Shown piece by piece: positions 4,671 through 16,247 of a stretch of 16,267 nt of DNA. Position 1 is the stretch's first letter; each line of letters begins with the position of its first letter. The stretch comes from Pelosinus fermentans. GTDB taxonomy: Bacteria > Bacillota > Negativicutes > DSM-13327. Made by a program: the position numbers and the translations under genes. Where the stretch lies: NCBI GenBank assembly GCA_002434245.1, contig DJJR01000020.1, forward strand, positions 1 through 16,267, in the 5' to 3' direction. A model generated the notes under the pieces. That model had not been told where the DNA came from, ran no database searches, and worked only from the letters and a program-made list of their open reading frames with translations.

Positions 4671-7600
4671 ATGTTTAATCCTGTTCCGGTTGGCAAAAAG
4701 ATCAGATATAGTTATGCCAAGATCAAAGAAGTACTGGACATGCCCAATCTGATTGAAATTCAGAAGAATTCCTATAACTGGTTTCTAAAGGAAGGGCTGC
4801 AAGAAATTTTCCATGACATTTCGCCTATTCAGGACTTTACAGGCAATTTGGTTCTGACATTTGAAAAATTCACATTAGGCGAAGCCAAGTATCACGTTGA
4901 AGAATGTAAAGAACGTGATGTTACGTATTCAGCTCCTTTACGCGTCAATGTTCGATTGATTAATCGTGAGACTGGCGAAATTAAAGAGCAAGAAGTATTT
5001 ATGGGCGATTTCCCACTCATGACAGAAAATGGTACTTTTATCATTAATGGTGCAGAGCGGGTTATTGTCAGTCAGTTGGTACGTTCCCCAGGTGCATATT
5101 ACAATGAAACAATTGATGCAACAGGGAAAAAACTGTATAACTCTACCGTCATTCCAAATCGTGGTGCGTGGTTAGAACTCGAAACAGATGCCAATGATGT
5201 AATGTCTGTTCGGGTAGATCGCACACGAAAATTACCGGCAACAGTATTGATTCGAGCTTTAGGCTACGCGTCAAATGCTGCTATTGCGGAGCTGTTTCAT
5301 GATGATGTGCGAGTTCGCGCTACTTTGGAACGGGATAATACCAATTCCAGAGAAGAAGCTCTAGTTGAAATCTATAAAAGATTACGTCCAGGTGAACCTC
5401 CTACCGTAGATAATGCTACTCAGTTATTAGAATCACTGTTTTTTGACTCTAAACGTTATGATTTAGCAACTGTAGGGCGTTATAAATTAACCAAAAAACT
5501 AGGCTGGCGCCGTCGTTTGATGGGCAAGACTCTTTATCAGGCAATTGCAAATGCAGAAACAGGAGAAATTATTGTTCCCGCAGATACAATCGTGGACGAA
5601 AAAGTTCTTGATCAGATTGATCAAAGTGGTGTCTTTGCAACTGCAGCTTTGATTGAAGTGAAAGTCAAACTAAAAGATGGATCACCAGTTAAAATGCTGT
5701 GTAATCCTGAATTGCCTTACAATCACCGGACAATTACCAGAGAAGATATTTTAGCTTCTGTTAACTATCTCCTTAATTTGATGGATGGTTTTGGTAACGT
5801 GGATGATATCGATCATTTAGGTAACCGCCGCCTGCGTTCAGTCGGTGAATTGCTGCAAAATCAGTTCCGTATTGGTTTGTCTCGTATGGAGCGGGTAGTA
5901 AAAGAACGTATGACCATTCAAGATGTTGATGTCATTACTCCCCAGGCATTGATTAACATCCGTCCTGTTGTGGCTGCTATCAAGGAATTCTTTGGTTCCA
6001 GTCAGCTGTCACAGTTTATGGATCAGACGAATCCTTTGGCAGAACTTACTCATAAACGTCGTTTAAGTGCCTTGGGACCTGGTGGACTAAGTCGTGAGCG
6101 CGCTGGTTTTGAAGTGCGAGACGTACATCACTCTCACTATGGTCGTATGTGTCCAATTGAGACACCAGAAGGTCCGAATATCGGTCTTATTGGTTCATTG
6201 TCAACCTTTGGACGTATTAATGAGTTTGGTTTTATTGAAACCCCTTACCGTAAAATTGATAAGGAAAATCGTATCGTAACAGAAGATGTACGATATTTGA
6301 CAGCTGATGAAGAGGATGAAGTCGTTTGTGCGCAAGCGAATGAACCGTTAAATGAAAATAGCTGGTTTGTTGAGCCGCGAGTTACCGTACGTCATAGACA
6401 TGAAATTTTAGTTATTCCTGCTGAAAAAGTTGACTATATGGATGTATCGCCAAAGCAGGTTGTTTCAATTGCAACGGCTATGATTCCATTCTTGGAAAAC
6501 GATGATGCAAATCGTGCCTTGATGGGCGCGAATATGCAACGTCAGGCAGTACCTTTACTTAGAACACAGGCTCCACTCATTGGAACTGGAATGGAATATA
6601 AAGCTGCCAGAGATTCTGGTGTTTTGATTCTAGCTAGAAATGCCGGTGTAGTTGAAAAGGTTACAGCTACTGAAATTAAAGTACGCACGGAACGTGGTAC
6701 GTTAGATAACTATAAGCTGCTGAAATATTTGCGTTCTAATCAAGGAACGTGCATTAATCAGAAGCCGATTGTTTACAAAGGCGAGCAAGTAGAAAAAGGG
6801 CAGGTATTGGTTGATGGACCTGCTACCGATCAAGGTGAATTAGCATTAGGCTTTAATGTACTTGTAGCTTTCATGCCATGGGAAGGTTACAATTATGAAG
6901 ATGCTATTTTACTAAGTGAAAAAATTGTAAAAGATGACATCTACACTTCCATACATATTGAAGAATATGAATGTGATGCCAGAGATACGAAGTTAGGACC
7001 GGAAGAAATTACTCGTGATATCCCGAATGTGGCTGAAGAGGTACTAAAAGATCTTGATGATCGTGGTATCATACGCATTGGCGCTGAAGTACGACCAGGG
7101 GATATTCTAGTAGGTAAAGTAACTCCAAAAGGCGAGACAGAATTAACAGCAGAAGAACGTTTGCTTCGTGCTATCTTTGGTGAGAAAGCTCGTGAGGTTC
7201 GTGATACATCACTCAGAGTGCCACATGGTGAAGCTGGTAAAATTGTTGACGTAAAAGTATTCAGCCGGGAAAATGGTGATGAATTACCGCCAGGTGTGAA
7301 TTTCTTAGTACGTGTATATATTGCCCAGAAACGGAAGATTTCCGAAGGGGATAAAATGGCAGGGCGTCATGGTAATAAGGGTGTTGTTTCTCGCATTATG
7401 CGTGAGGAAGATATGCCGTTCTTGCCTGATGGCACGCCAGTACAGATTGTGTTAAATCCATTGGGTGTACCATCACGTATGAATATCGGACAGGTACTGG
7501 AAACCCATTTAGGAATGGCCGCTGCTGCTTTTGGTATGCAAATCAGAACCAATGCCCCTGGTGTTGCCGAACGTTTGAAAGAAGTTGGCTATGATTCTGA

Positions 7601-8468
7601 TAAACATGGTCTTCCTAAACCGGGGATTGCTGGGATTAACTTAGCAACGCCAGTATTTGATGGGGCTCATGAAGAAGAGGTCTTTAAAACATTAAAAGCA
7701 GCTGGATTGCCGGAAGATGGTAAAACTGTCTTATATGATGGACGTACAGGGGAAGCTTTTGATAACCGCGTTACCGTAGGTTGGGTATACATGTTGAAAT
7801 TGGCCCATTTGGTTGATGACAAAATTCATGCACGATCTACTGGTCCTTACTCTTTGGTTACACAACAGCCATTGGGTGGTAAAGCACAATTCGGCGGTCA
7901 GCGTTTTGGGGAAATGGAAGTTTGGGCATTAGAGGCATATGGTGCCGCTTATACCTTACAGGAACTCTTAACGGTAAAATCCGATGATGTAGTAGGGCGT
8001 GTAAAAACCTATGAAGCGATTGTAAAAGGTGAGAACATTCCTGAACCTGGAGTGCCTGAATCCTTTAAAGTTTTAATTAAAGAGCTGCAAAGTATTGGGC
8101 TTGATGTTAAAATCTTAAATGAAGATGCACAAGAAATTATGATTGATGACACGGATGAAGATATTAATCAAGTGGCTAAAGAACTTGAACTTAATATCGG
8201 TGTTCCAGTGAATACTGCACCTGAAACTCATACTCGCACTGCTAGTGAGATTGAGCCAGACCTGGTGGATGATTTTGATAATCCTGATGAAATAGAACCA
8301 TTAGAAGAAGAATTAGATATTATAGCGGAAATCGGCGAGATGGATGACGATATAGCAGATGAAATCGAAATACCTGGACGGAAATCCGTCAAGAAGGTAA
8401 AAAGTAAAGATAAGAAACCAACGCAGCGTGACTTCTTGGAAGAGTTAGACGACGAGGAAATTGAGTAA
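4671..8468 (+). CDS. rpoB: DNA-directed RNA polymerase subunit beta
   Basis: This is a 1265-residue beta subunit, half of the polymerase active-site cleft. The rifampicin-pocket segment is intact: [11 protein letters not shown] (442-452), and H461 and S466 correspond to E. coli H526 and S531, with D451 for D516, so no known resistance substitution is seen. The conserved [21 protein letters not shown] and the basic segment [13 protein letters not shown] are present. The C-terminus after about residue 1144 is a tail of about 120 residues, strongly acidic with a Lys patch ([10 protein letters not shown]). The start is ATG 4671, 8 nt after AAGGGGTGA (4654-4662). An in-frame GTG at 4659 overlaps that Shine-Dalgarno sequence and is rejected. 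rpoC follows after 23 nt. Confidence 0.97.
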   Translation: MFNPVPVGKKIRYSYAKIKEVLDMPNLIEIQKNSYNWFLKEGLQEIFHDISPIQDFTGNLVLTFEKFTLGEAKYHVEECKERDVTYSAPLRVNVRLINRETGEIKEQEVFMGDFPLMTENGTFIINGAERVIVSQLVRSPGAYYNETIDATGKKLYNSTVIPNRGAWLELETDANDVMSVRVDRTRKLPATVLIRALGYASNAAIAELFHDDVRVRATLERDNTNSREEALVEIYKRLRPGEPPTVDNATQLLESLFFDSKRYDLATVGRYKLTKKLGWRRRLMGKTLYQAIANAETGEIIVPADTIVDEKVLDQIDQSGVFATAALIEVKVKLKDGSPVKMLCNPELPYNHRTITREDILASVNYLLNLMDGFGNVDDIDHLGNRRLRSVGELLQNQFRIGLSRMERVVKERMTIQDVDVITPQALINIRPVVAAIKEFFGSSQLSQFMDQTNPLAELTHKRRLSALGPGGLSRERAGFEVRDVHHSHYGRMCPIETPEGPNIGLIGSLSTFGRINEFGFIETPYRKIDKENRIVTEDVRYLTADEEDEVVCAQANEPLNENSWFVEPRVTVRHRHEILVIPAEKVDYMDVSPKQVVSIATAMIPFLENDDANRALMGANMQRQAVPLLRTQAPLIGTGMEYKAARDSGVLILARNAGVVEKVTATEIKVRTERGTLDNYKLLKYLRSNQGTCINQKPIVYKGEQVEKGQVLVDGPATDQGELALGFNVLVAFMPWEGYNYEDAILLSEKIVKDDIYTSIHIEEYECDARDTKLGPEEITRDIPNVAEEVLKDLDDRGIIRIGAEVRPGDILVGKVTPKGETELTAEERLLRAIFGEKAREVRDTSLRVPHGEAGKIVDVKVFSRENGDELPPGVNFLVRVYIAQKRKISEGDKMAGRHGNKGVVSRIMREEDMPFLPDGTPVQIVLNPLGVPSRMNIGQVLETHLGMAAAAFGMQIRTNAPGVAERLKEVGYDSDKHGLPKPGIAGINLATPVFDGAHEEEVFKTLKAAGLPEDGKTVLYDGRTGEAFDNRVTVGWVYMLKLAHLVDDKIHARSTGPYSLVTQQPLGGKAQFGGQRFGEMEVWALEAYGAAYTLQELLTVKSDDVVGRVKTYEAIVKGENIPEPGVPESFKVLIKELQSIGLDVKILNEDAQEIMIDDTDEDINQVAKELELNIGVPVNTAPETHTRTASEIEPDLVDDFDNPDEIEPLEEELDIIAEIGEMDDDIADEIEIPGRKSVKKVKSKDKKPTQRDFLEELDDEEIE

Positions 8469-8473
8469 TGGGG

Positions 8474-8494
8474 TAAGGGAGTGATAACCCTTTG
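8474..8494 (+). promoter_or_regulatory. Ribosome binding site and TTG start of rpoC
   Basis: TAAGGGAGTGA (8474-8484) is a good Shine-Dalgarno match 8 nt before the TTG start. AAGGG (8475-8479) can pair with CCCTT (8488-8492), which includes the first base of the start codon, so a small hairpin may dampen initiation. Confidence 0.5.
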
Positions 8495-11400
8495 TTAGAT
8501 GTAAACAATTTTGATTCTATGAGGATTGGATTGGCTTCTCCGGAGCAAATCCGCAAATGGTCATTTGGTGAAGTAAAAAAACCGGAGACAATCAATTATC
8601 GTACTCTAAAACCTGAACGTGATGGTCTATTTTGTGAAAAAATATTTGGACCAACTCGTGACTGGGAGTGCCATTGCGGTAAATACAAACGAATTCGCTA
8701 TAAAGGGATAGTTTGTGATCGTTGTGGCGTGGAAGTAACCCGCTCGAAAGTACGTCGAGATCGAATGGGGCATATACAATTAGCTGCACCTGTATCTCAT
8801 ATTTGGTACTTCAAAGGTATTCCAAGCCGTATGGGGCTGATATTAGATATATCGCCTCGCTCCTTGGAAAAAGTATTATACTTTGCTTCCTATATCGTAT
8901 TGGATCCTGGTGAAACACCGCTGATGAAACGTCAATTGTTGACGGAGAATGAGTATCGGGATTATCGCGATAAATATGGCAGTTCCTTTAAGGTCGGCAT
9001 GGGTGCAGAAGCTGTTAAAAAACTTCTGGAAGAGCTTGATCTGGAAAGAATATCCAAAGAGCTAAAGCAAGAGTTGAAGGAAGTTAGCGGTCAGCGTAAA
9101 ATTAGGGCGATTCGCCGCTTAGAAGTAACAGAAGCTTTCCGTAAATCCGGCAATCGTCCAGACTGGATGATTATGGATGTTGTACCCGTTATTCCGCCTG
9201 AACTCAGACCAATGGTACAACTTGATGGTGGTCGTTTTGCTACTTCTGATTTAAATGATTTGTATCGCAGAGTCATTAATCGTAATAATCGTTTGAAGCG
9301 CTTGTTAGATCTTGGTGCTCCCGATATTATTGTGCGAAATGAAAAACGTATGCTGCAAGAAGCGGTAGATGCTCTGATTGACAATGGTCGCCGTGGGCGC
9401 CCGGTAACTGGTCCTGGCAACCGCCCTCTTAAATCATTAAGTGATATGCTCAAAGGTAAACAAGGCCGTTTCCGTCAGAATCTCTTAGGTAAGCGTGTTG
9501 ATTACTCTGGACGTTCAGTTATAGTTGTTGGACCTGAACTGAAATTGCATCAATGCGGTTTACCAAAAGAAATGGCATTAGAATTGTTTAAACCATTTGT
9601 TATGAAAAAACTAGTGAATGCTGGTCATGCGCATAACATTAAGAGTGCTAAACGTATGGTGGAACGAGTGCGCTCGGAAGTTTGGGATGTATTGGAAGAA
9701 GTAATTAAAGAACATCCAGTGCTTTTGAATCGTGCTCCTACCTTGCATCGATTAGGGATTCAGGCATTTGAGCCAGTGTTGTCAGAAGGTCGCGCTATAA
9801 AACTTCATCCGCTAGTATGTACAGCATATAACGCGGATTTTGATGGTGACCAAATGGCGGTTCATGTACCGCTTTCTGCGGAAGCACAATCAGAGGCCCG
9901 TATGTTAATGTTAGCTGCTCATAATATCTTATCAACCAAGGATGGTAAACCGGTGGTAACGCCGACTCAAGATATGGTTTTGGGAGCATATTACCTCACG
10001 ATGGAGAAAAAAGGCGATATCGGTGAAGGCAAGGTTATGTGTGATATTAATGAGGCGCTGCTTGCTTATCATCATAAGGAATTGTCCCTTCACGCCTTAA
10101 TTAAAGTGCGTTTTCCAAAGTATGGTATGGTAACTACCACTATGGGGCGTTTGATTTTTAACGAAAGCTTACCTGAAGAAATCCGCTATTTCTTCCAAAA
10201 GGATGGCGAATGGCATTTAGGTATCATGATGGATAAAAAAGAACTTGGTAAATTGGTAGCTGAGACATATCGCCAATTTGGTAACTCCAAAACGGCTGTA
10301 GTAATTGATAATGTTAAAAGACTAGGTTATTCCTTTGCTTGTCGTGCAGGTATGACAGTAGCCATTGCTGATATCAATATACCGCCTGAAAAGAAGGAAA
10401 TCTTAGCGACTACTGAGGGCCGAGTTGATACCGTTGATAAACAATATCGCCGTGGTTTGATTACAGAAGATGAGCGATATAAGAAAACCATTGAATTATG
10501 GACAAAAGCAACAGATGATGTTACTTTGGCCATGATGAATAATTTGGATAGTTACAATCCGATTTATATGATGGCTAACTCCGGTGCTCGTGGTAACATC
10601 CAGCAGATTCGTCAGTTGGCAGGTATGCGTGGGCTCATGGCTGATCCATCAGGCCGGATTATTGACCGTCCGATTAAAGCAAACTTCCGTGAGGGTTTGA
10701 CGGTTCTTGAGTATTTTATTTCTACTCATGGTGCTCGTAAAGGTTTGGCTGACACTGCACTTAGAACCGCAGATTCTGGATATTTGACACGTCGTTTGGT
10801 TGACGTATCCCAAGATGTTATTGTTCGCGAAGAAGATTGCGATGTCGTGGGGATTAATTTGGTTCGTGAAAGAGCCCGATTAGCAAAATCCAGCGCTGGT
10901 GCTATTGAAGTATTGCGGGATACTCTATTAGGCAGAGTTCTTGCAGAAGATGTTTTGGATCCCAAGACAGCAGATATACTCATTTCTCGTACTACTGTGC
11001 TTGATGATGAAAATTTACGTGTTATTGGTGAGCATGGCGTGCCTGAAATTATCCTACGCGGCTTATCAACAACAACAGAAGAAGATATTAACGCTGCAGC
11101 TTCCAATGAAACTATTGTTCTAGGTGCGCCAGAAGAAAAAATGCGTGAACTGCTTAAAAATGCGATGATTCGCGAAATGTTAGGCAAAAACACTACCAAT
11201 GCTATTACAGACAGCCACGGTCAGGAAATTGTTGCTGCAGAAACACCGCTTACAGAAGAGGCAATTGAAGCTGTCTTAGTAAGTGATGTACGAGAAGTGA
11301 AGGTTCGCAACAACAATATTAAAGGTATTGAAGTGGAAGCCATTACGGAAGGCTCAGGTGTTATTGAAACCCTGAAAGATCGTATTGTGGGTCGTTTTGT

Positions 11401-12442
11401 CGCAGAAGATATTATTGATCCTAAGACCAATGAAGTCATTGTAAGAATTAATGATACTATCAGTGAACCTTTAGCAGATCGTATTGTTGCCGTACGTGAG
11501 AAAGTATCGATTCGTTCTGTACTTACATGCAAATCACAATATGGTGTATGTATTAAATGTTATGGCCGTAATTTAGCATCTGGTCATGCTGTAGATGTAG
11601 GGGAAGCTGTAGGTATCATCGCAGCTCAATCCATCGGAGAACCTGGGACACAGCTTACTATGCGTACTTTCCATACGGGTGGTGTTGCCGGCGATGATAT
11701 TACACAGGGTTTGCCAAGGGTTGAAGAGCTGTTTGAAGCTCGTAAACCAAAACGTCAAGCCATTATTACCGAAATCGATGGTGTAGCTACTGTTGACACA
11801 AAAGAAGTAAAAGGTATGCGTAAGATTACAGTCGCACCTGCCGTAGGTGAGGAACGTGTATATCCTATTCCTTATGGTGCACGTATTATTGTTCGTGATG
11901 GACAGCAAATTATTGCAGGTGACCGTCTAACAGAAGGTTCTGTAAATCCACATGATATTTTACGTGTATGCGGTATTCAAGCTACGCAACGATATTTAGT
12001 ATATGAAGTGCAAAAGGTATACAAATCTCAGGGTGTTGAAATTAATGATAAACACATCGAAGTAATTGTAAGGCAGATGCTCCACAAAGTAAAAACGGAG
12101 GAGTCTGGCGATACTGAACTATTACCGGGTGAATATATTGATACCAATACCTTTGAAGAAGAAAATGCCAAGGCAATTGAAGCAGGCGGTGAGCCATCTG
12201 TGGCACGTCCGATTCTTCTTGGTATTACAAAAGCATCATTGGCGACAGATTCTTTCTTATCAGCAGCATCCTTTCAGGAAACAACTCGTGTTCTTACCGA
12301 GGCTGCCATCAAAGGTAAAATTGATCCGCTGCTTGGTCTTAAAGAAAATGTTATTATCGGTAAGCTCATACCAGCAGGTACTGGCATGAGTCGTTATCGA
12401 AACATTAAGCTCACTTATACAAAGACTGTAAAAGTAGACTAA
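8492..12442 (+). CDS. rpoC: DNA-directed RNA polymerase subunit beta-prime
   Basis: This is a 1316-residue beta-prime subunit carrying the catalytic Mg site. Zn1 ligands are C60, C62, C75 and C78. The active-site loop NADFDGD is at 447-453. Zn2 ligands are C783, C1013, C1020 and C1023. The trigger loop region is [18 protein letters not shown], followed by the Firmicute-type [16 protein letters not shown]. The 230-residue gap between C783 and C1013 is far longer than in E. coli (about 74) and contains a small module that appears two or three times (see findings). The start is TTG, giving [10 protein letters not shown], as in B. subtilis. A terminator follows at once. Confidence 0.97.
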   Translation: MLDVNNFDSMRIGLASPEQIRKWSFGEVKKPETINYRTLKPERDGLFCEKIFGPTRDWECHCGKYKRIRYKGIVCDRCGVEVTRSKVRRDRMGHIQLAAPVSHIWYFKGIPSRMGLILDISPRSLEKVLYFASYIVLDPGETPLMKRQLLTENEYRDYRDKYGSSFKVGMGAEAVKKLLEELDLERISKELKQELKEVSGQRKIRAIRRLEVTEAFRKSGNRPDWMIMDVVPVIPPELRPMVQLDGGRFATSDLNDLYRRVINRNNRLKRLLDLGAPDIIVRNEKRMLQEAVDALIDNGRRGRPVTGPGNRPLKSLSDMLKGKQGRFRQNLLGKRVDYSGRSVIVVGPELKLHQCGLPKEMALELFKPFVMKKLVNAGHAHNIKSAKRMVERVRSEVWDVLEEVIKEHPVLLNRAPTLHRLGIQAFEPVLSEGRAIKLHPLVCTAYNADFDGDQMAVHVPLSAEAQSEARMLMLAAHNILSTKDGKPVVTPTQDMVLGAYYLTMEKKGDIGEGKVMCDINEALLAYHHKELSLHALIKVRFPKYGMVTTTMGRLIFNESLPEEIRYFFQKDGEWHLGIMMDKKELGKLVAETYRQFGNSKTAVVIDNVKRLGYSFACRAGMTVAIADINIPPEKKEILATTEGRVDTVDKQYRRGLITEDERYKKTIELWTKATDDVTLAMMNNLDSYNPIYMMANSGARGNIQQIRQLAGMRGLMADPSGRIIDRPIKANFREGLTVLEYFISTHGARKGLADTALRTADSGYLTRRLVDVSQDVIVREEDCDVVGINLVRERARLAKSSAGAIEVLRDTLLGRVLAEDVLDPKTADILISRTTVLDDENLRVIGEHGVPEIILRGLSTTTEEDINAAASNETIVLGAPEEKMRELLKNAMIREMLGKNTTNAITDSHGQEIVAAETPLTEEAIEAVLVSDVREVKVRNNNIKGIEVEAITEGSGVIETLKDRIVGRFVAEDIIDPKTNEVIVRINDTISEPLADRIVAVREKVSIRSVLTCKSQYGVCIKCYGRNLASGHAVDVGEAVGIIAAQSIGEPGTQLTMRTFHTGGVAGDDITQGLPRVEELFEARKPKRQAIITEIDGVATVDTKEVKGMRKITVAPAVGEERVYPIPYGARIIVRDGQQIIAGDRLTEGSVNPHDILRVCGIQATQRYLVYEVQKVYKSQGVEINDKHIEVIVRQMLHKVKTEESGDTELLPGEYIDTNTFEEENAKAIEAGGEPSVARPILLGITKASLATDSFLSAASFQETTRVLTEAAIKGKIDPLLGLKENVIIGKLIPAGTGMSRYRNIKLTYTKTVKVD

Positions 12443-12450
12443 TGTAATGA

Positions 12451-12490
12451 AAAGAGGAACTTGGTACTTCATCAAGTTCCTCTTTCTTAT
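12451..12490 (+). terminator. Terminator after rpoC
   Basis: A perfect 13-bp stem, aaagaggaacttg/caagttcctcttt (12451-12463/12473-12485), with a 9-nt loop begins 9 nt after the rpoC stop. The T-tract is short (ttt in the stem, then cttat), so termination may be incomplete. Confidence 0.75.
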
Positions 12491-12527
12491 GGGGAGAAAA
12501 TATATATTTTAGGGTGTAAAAACACTG

Positions 12528-12603
12528 AAACGCGAAGATGCGAAGAAGTGCAAAGAACACGAAGGGATATGTTTATTTTCTAATTCTTCGCATCTTCGCG
12601 TTT
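12528..12603. repeat. Palindromic intergenic repeat, copy 2
   Basis: The perfect 20-bp arms 12528-12547 and 12584-12603 each contain a tandem GCGAAGAT/GCGAAGAA repeat. The 36-nt loop holds GCAAAGAACACGAAGGGAT, which is nearly identical to the - strand of copy 1 (GCAAAGAACACAAAGGGAT), so the two copies are related and lie in opposite orientations. Confidence 0.8.
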
Positions 12604-12633
12604 AAAAGTATTTTTTTAGTCTATGAAAATTCT

Positions 12634-12661
12634 TTGATAAAAGTTTGGAAAGTGATATAAT
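12634..12661 (+). promoter_or_regulatory. Distal promoter of the str-type operon
   Basis: TTGATA (12634-12639), a 16-nt spacer and a perfect TATAAT (12656-12661) preceded by TGA form a strong extended -10 promoter. The predicted start near 12668 gives a leader of about 210 nt before the L7Ae-like gene. Confidence 0.65.
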
Positions 12662-12797
12662 TACCTTCGGCTAGCAATAAATTTAATATTTTTGACTGAA
12701 AAATTACAGAATACGGAAAAAATGATACACCTGGTAGCGTGGTCATAAAAAAAGCCTGCAAATATAGAGAAAATATGAATTTATTGAGATATGTTTG

Positions 12798-12826
12798 TTG
12801 ACATTGCCTTTGGGTAATGATAATAT
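12798..12826 (+). promoter_or_regulatory. Proximal promoter of the str-type operon
   Basis: A perfect TTGACA (12798-12803), a 17-nt spacer and TAATAT (12821-12826) preceded by TGA make a good extended -10 promoter. The predicted start near 12833 gives a leader of about 45 nt. Confidence 0.75.
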
Positions 12827-12878
12827 ATTAGAGGGCCAGTGAGAAATGACTGGTTTGCTAAGTAAGGGAGTGAACAGT

Positions 12879-13124
12879 ATGTCGCTCGAGAAGCTGAAGA
12901 TTGCTAAAAAAAAAGTTGGTGTTAAACAAGTCACCAAAGCGGTTGAAAAAGAGCTGGTGCAAGTTGTATATATTGCACAAGATGCTGAACAACGATTTGT
13001 AGAAACGCTGCGAACATTGTGTGAACGCAAGAATGTGGCAGTAGAAGTGACACTTACTATGGCTGAATTAGGAAGTGCCTGTGGCATTGAAGTTGGTGCA
13101 GCAGCAGTAGCGGTTTTGAAATAA
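12879..13124 (+). CDS. rplGB: L7Ae/L30e-family RNA-binding protein (YbxF-like)
   Basis: This 81-residue protein matches the small bacterial L7Ae family, whose B. subtilis members YbxF and YlxQ bind RNA kink-turns. Features seen are a basic N-terminus (KLKIAKKKVGVKQVTKAVEK), the core VVYIAQDAEQRF (residues about 28-39) and the C-terminal GSACGIEVGAAAVAVLK, close to the family pattern LG.ACGI..GAA. Its role in ribosomes or regulation is unsettled. The frame is open from ATG 12846, but ATG 12879 has AAGGGAGTG (12864-12872) 6 nt upstream and gives the family N-terminus. Its place between rpoC and rpsL is the standard Firmicute location. Confidence 0.9.
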   Translation: MSLEKLKIAKKKVGVKQVTKAVEKELVQVVYIAQDAEQRFVETLRTLCERKNVAVEVTLTMAELGSACGIEVGAAAVAVLK

Positions 13125-13219
13125 ACGCAACCATGTTAAATGTTTTGCCTTAAACTCATAAATTTGAGGTGAAATTTTTATATAATCATTTTAAGATAAT
13201 TTGGAAGGGGGTGTATTGA

Positions 13220-13594
13220 ATGCCAACAATTAATCAATTAGTACGTAAAGGTAGAGAGTCGCTTATAGAAAAATCTACTGCGCCTGCTTTAAAGGAATCT
13301 CCGCAAAAGCGTGGTGTATGTACAAGAGTATATACAACTACTCCTAAAAAACCAAACTCTGCACTTCGTAAAGTGGCGAGGGTACGTTTAACAAATGGTA
13401 TTGAAGTTACTGCCTATATCCCTGGTATCGGTCATAACTTGCAAGAACATAGTGTTGTGCTTATCAGAGGTGGTAGAATCAAGGATTTACCGGGCGTACG
13501 TTATCACATTGTTCGTGGTGCATTAGACACTGCTGGCGTGCAAAAACGTAGCCAAGGAAGATCAAAATATGGTACAAAACGTGCGAAAAAGTAA
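13220..13594 (+). CDS. rpsL: 30S ribosomal protein S12
   Basis: This 124-residue protein is S12, at the decoding centre, where it affects accuracy. The loop [13 protein letters not shown] (residues 39-51) and [14 protein letters not shown] (83-96) are intact. K44 and K88, sites of classical streptomycin-resistance changes (K43 and K88 in common numbering), are unchanged, so no resistance allele is seen. D89 is the residue methylthiolated by RimO in bacteria that have it. AAGGGGGTG (13205-13213) lies 6 nt before the ATG. A perfect TATAAT at 13181-13186 in the 95-nt gap upstream lacks a -35 box and is not called. Confidence 0.97.
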   Translation: MPTINQLVRKGRESLIEKSTAPALKESPQKRGVCTRVYTTTPKKPNSALRKVARVRLTNGIEVTAYIPGIGHNLQEHSVVLIRGGRIKDLPGVRYHIVRGALDTAGVQKRSQGRSKYGTKRAKK

Positions 13595-13601
13595 AAATTA
13601 A

Positions 13602-14102
<501 letters not shown>

Positions 14103-14138
14103 GATTTAAGGTTTCTTAAACAGTAAGGAGTGATGATA

Positions 14139-16217
14139 GTGGCCAGAAAATTCTCGCTTAATAATACTAGAAATATCGGTATTATGGCACATATTGACGC
14201 TGGCAAAACCACTACGACTGAACGTATACTGTTTTATACTGGCAAGGTACACAAGATTGGGGAAGTGCATGAAGGCGCTGCGACAATGGACTGGATGGTA
14301 CAAGAACAAGAGCGGGGTATTACAATTACTTCTGCAGCTACAACTTGTGAATGGTCTGGACATCGTATTAATATCATTGACACACCAGGACACGTGGACT
14401 TTACCGTAGAGGTAGAACGCTCGCTCAGAGTGTTAGATGGATCTGTAGCTGTATTTTGCGCTAAAGGTGGCGTAGAACCGCAATCAGAAACTGTTTGGCG
14501 TCAAGCTGATAAATATGGTGTGCCTCGTATGGCATACGTTAATAAAATGGATATTCTTGGTGCTGATTTTTACCGGGTTGTCGATATGATGAAAAGTCGT
14601 TTAGGTGCGAATGCAGTGCCTGTTCAACTGCCTATCGGTTTGGAACATGGTTTCAAAGGATATGTAGACTTGGTGCAAATGAAGGCTGTTGTTTACACTG
14701 ATGACCTTGGTAAATTTAGTGAAGCTGCTGAGATTCCAGAAGATATGCAAGAACATGTTGCTGAATACCGTCAAGGTCTTTTAGATGCAGTTGCAGAAAG
14801 TGATGACGAACTCATGATGAAATATCTTGAGGGCGAAGAATTTACTTTAGAAGAGATCTATGCTGGTATTCGCAAAGCTACGATTGCTTGTAAAATGACT
14901 CCTGTTTTATGCGGATCTTCCTATAAGAACAAAGGTGTGCAGCCGTTACTAGATGCAGTTATTGCATATATGCCGGCACCTACTGATGTTCCAGCTATTA
15001 AAGGGATTAATCCTGATACTGAAGCGGAAGATGAACGTGCAGCTGATGATAGCTTGCCATTCTCAGCTTTAGCTTTCAAGATTATGGCTGACCCTTATGT
15101 AGGTAAGTTAGCATTCTTCAGAGTATACTCCGGCGAACTTTCTTCTGGGTCTTATGTATATAATTCCACTAAAGGTAAGAAAGAACGTATCGGACGTATC
15201 CTGCAAATGCATGCAAATCATCGTGAAGAAATTGAAAGAGTATGCACAGGCGATATTGCTGCTGCTGTAGGACTTAAAGATACTACTACTGGTGATACTC
15301 TATGTGATGACAAAAACCAAATTATTCTTGAATCCATGGTTTTCCCTGAACCGGTTATTTCCGTAGCAGTGGAACCTAAAACCAAGGCTGACCAAGAAAA
15401 AATGGGTATTGCACTGCAACGTTTGGCAGAAGAAGATCCGACATTCCGCGTAAATACGGATCAGGAAACAGGTCAAACCATTATTGCTGGTGTTGGTGAA
15501 TTACATTTAGAAATTATCGTTGACCGGATGCTTAGAGAATTCAAAGTGGATTGCAGCGTGGGCAAACCGCAGGTTGCTTATCGTGAAACGATCCGTAAAA
15601 AAGTGAAATCTGAAGGTAAATTTGTTCGTCAGTCTGGTGGTCGTGGTCAATACGGTCATTGCTGGCTGGAAATTGAACCTTTGGAGCCAGGTCAAGGCTT
15701 TATTTTCGAAAGTAAAGTTGTTGGTGGTTCCATTCCGAGAGAATACATCGCGCCAATTGGTGCTGGTTGTAAAGAAGCTATGGATAATGGTGTTTTAGCT
15801 GGCTACCCTATGGTAGACATTAAAGTAACTGTTCTTGAAGGTTCTTACCATGATGTTGACTCCTCGGAAATGGCGTTTAAAATTGCTGGTTCAATGGGCT
15901 TTAAAGCTGGTTGTGCGAAAGCAGGCGCTGTAATTTTAGAACCATATATGAAAGTGGAAGTTATTGTTCCAGAAGAATATATGGGCGATGTAATTGGCGA
16001 TTTGAATTCGCGTCGTGGACGCATTGAAGGCATGGATGCTGCTAATGGCTCTCAATCCATCAAAGCATTTGTACCACTGGCTGAAATGTTCGGTTATGTA
16101 ACGGACCTACGTTCAAAAACCCAAGGACGCGGTAATTATTCAATGAGCTTTGCTCATTATGATGAAGTACCAAAAAGTATTGCTGAAGCGATTATCGCCA
16201 AAGTAAAAGGCGTATAA
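14139..16217 (+). CDS. fusA: Elongation factor G
   Basis: This is a 692-residue EF-G, the GTPase that drives translocation and ribosome recycling. The P-loop is AHIDAGKT (17-24), switch I contains [12 protein letters not shown]3 is DTPGHVDF (from 81) and G4 is NKMD (135-138). Domain IV has the [12 protein letters not shown] segment and [13 protein letters not shown]. Length and motifs fit ordinary FusA rather than the antibiotic-protection paralogues. The frame extends to GTG 14130 and ATG 14133, but the GTG at 14139 lies 8 nt after AAGGAG (14125-14130) and yields [14 protein letters not shown], matching B. subtilis. tuf begins 30 nt downstream. Confidence 0.97.
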   Translation: MARKFSLNNTRNIGIMAHIDAGKTTTTERILFYTGKVHKIGEVHEGAATMDWMVQEQERGITITSAATTCEWSGHRINIIDTPGHVDFTVEVERSLRVLDGSVAVFCAKGGVEPQSETVWRQADKYGVPRMAYVNKMDILGADFYRVVDMMKSRLGANAVPVQLPIGLEHGFKGYVDLVQMKAVVYTDDLGKFSEAAEIPEDMQEHVAEYRQGLLDAVAESDDELMMKYLEGEEFTLEEIYAGIRKATIACKMTPVLCGSSYKNKGVQPLLDAVIAYMPAPTDVPAIKGINPDTEAEDERAADDSLPFSALAFKIMADPYVGKLAFFRVYSGELSSGSYVYNSTKGKKERIGRILQMHANHREEIERVCTGDIAAAVGLKDTTTGDTLCDDKNQIILESMVFPEPVISVAVEPKTKADQEKMGIALQRLAEEDPTFRVNTDQETGQTIIAGVGELHLEIIVDRMLREFKVDCSVGKPQVAYRETIRKKVKSEGKFVRQSGGRGQYGHCWLEIEPLEPGQGFIFESKVVGGSIPREYIAPIGAGCKEAMDNGVLAGYPMVDIKVTVLEGSYHDVDSSEMAFKIAGSMGFKAGCAKAGAVILEPYMKVEVIVPEEYMGDVIGDLNSRRGRIEGMDAANGSQSIKAFVPLAEMFGYVTDLRSKTQGRGNYSMSFAHYDEVPKSIAEAIIAKVKGV

Positions 16218-16247
16218 TCCTGGAGAAATAAAGGAGGAAAAAATACA

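Larger units (their letters stand above)
12443..12878 (+). other. rpoC to L7Ae-gene intergenic region
   Basis: This 436-nt AT-rich spacer has no gene. It contains the rpoC terminator, palindromic repeat copy 2, two promoter candidates (12634-12661 and 12798-12826) and a small ccagt/actgg hairpin (12836-12840/12849-12853) near the 5' end of the second transcript. Nothing was recognised in 12670-12790. Confidence 0.8.

Noticed and set aside
10726..11199. 157-codon ORF on the - strand inside rpoC, and the other antisense ORFs
   Set aside because: They lie opposite strongly conserved coding sequence, have Ser/Arg/Leu-rich shadow composition, and show no independent ribosome binding sites or family motifs.
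12846..12878. Upstream ATG extending the L7Ae-like gene by 11 residues
   Set aside because: It lies in the loop of a small hairpin and lacks a good Shine-Dalgarno sequence; ATG 12879 has one at ideal spacing.
13181..13186. Perfect TATAAT before rpsL as a promoter
   Set aside because: No -35 box at 15-19 nt and no TG extension; the region is simply A/T-rich.
14130..14138. Earlier GTG/ATG starts for fusA
   Set aside because: They overlap or abut the Shine-Dalgarno sequence; GTG 14139 gives the conserved MARKFSL N-terminus.
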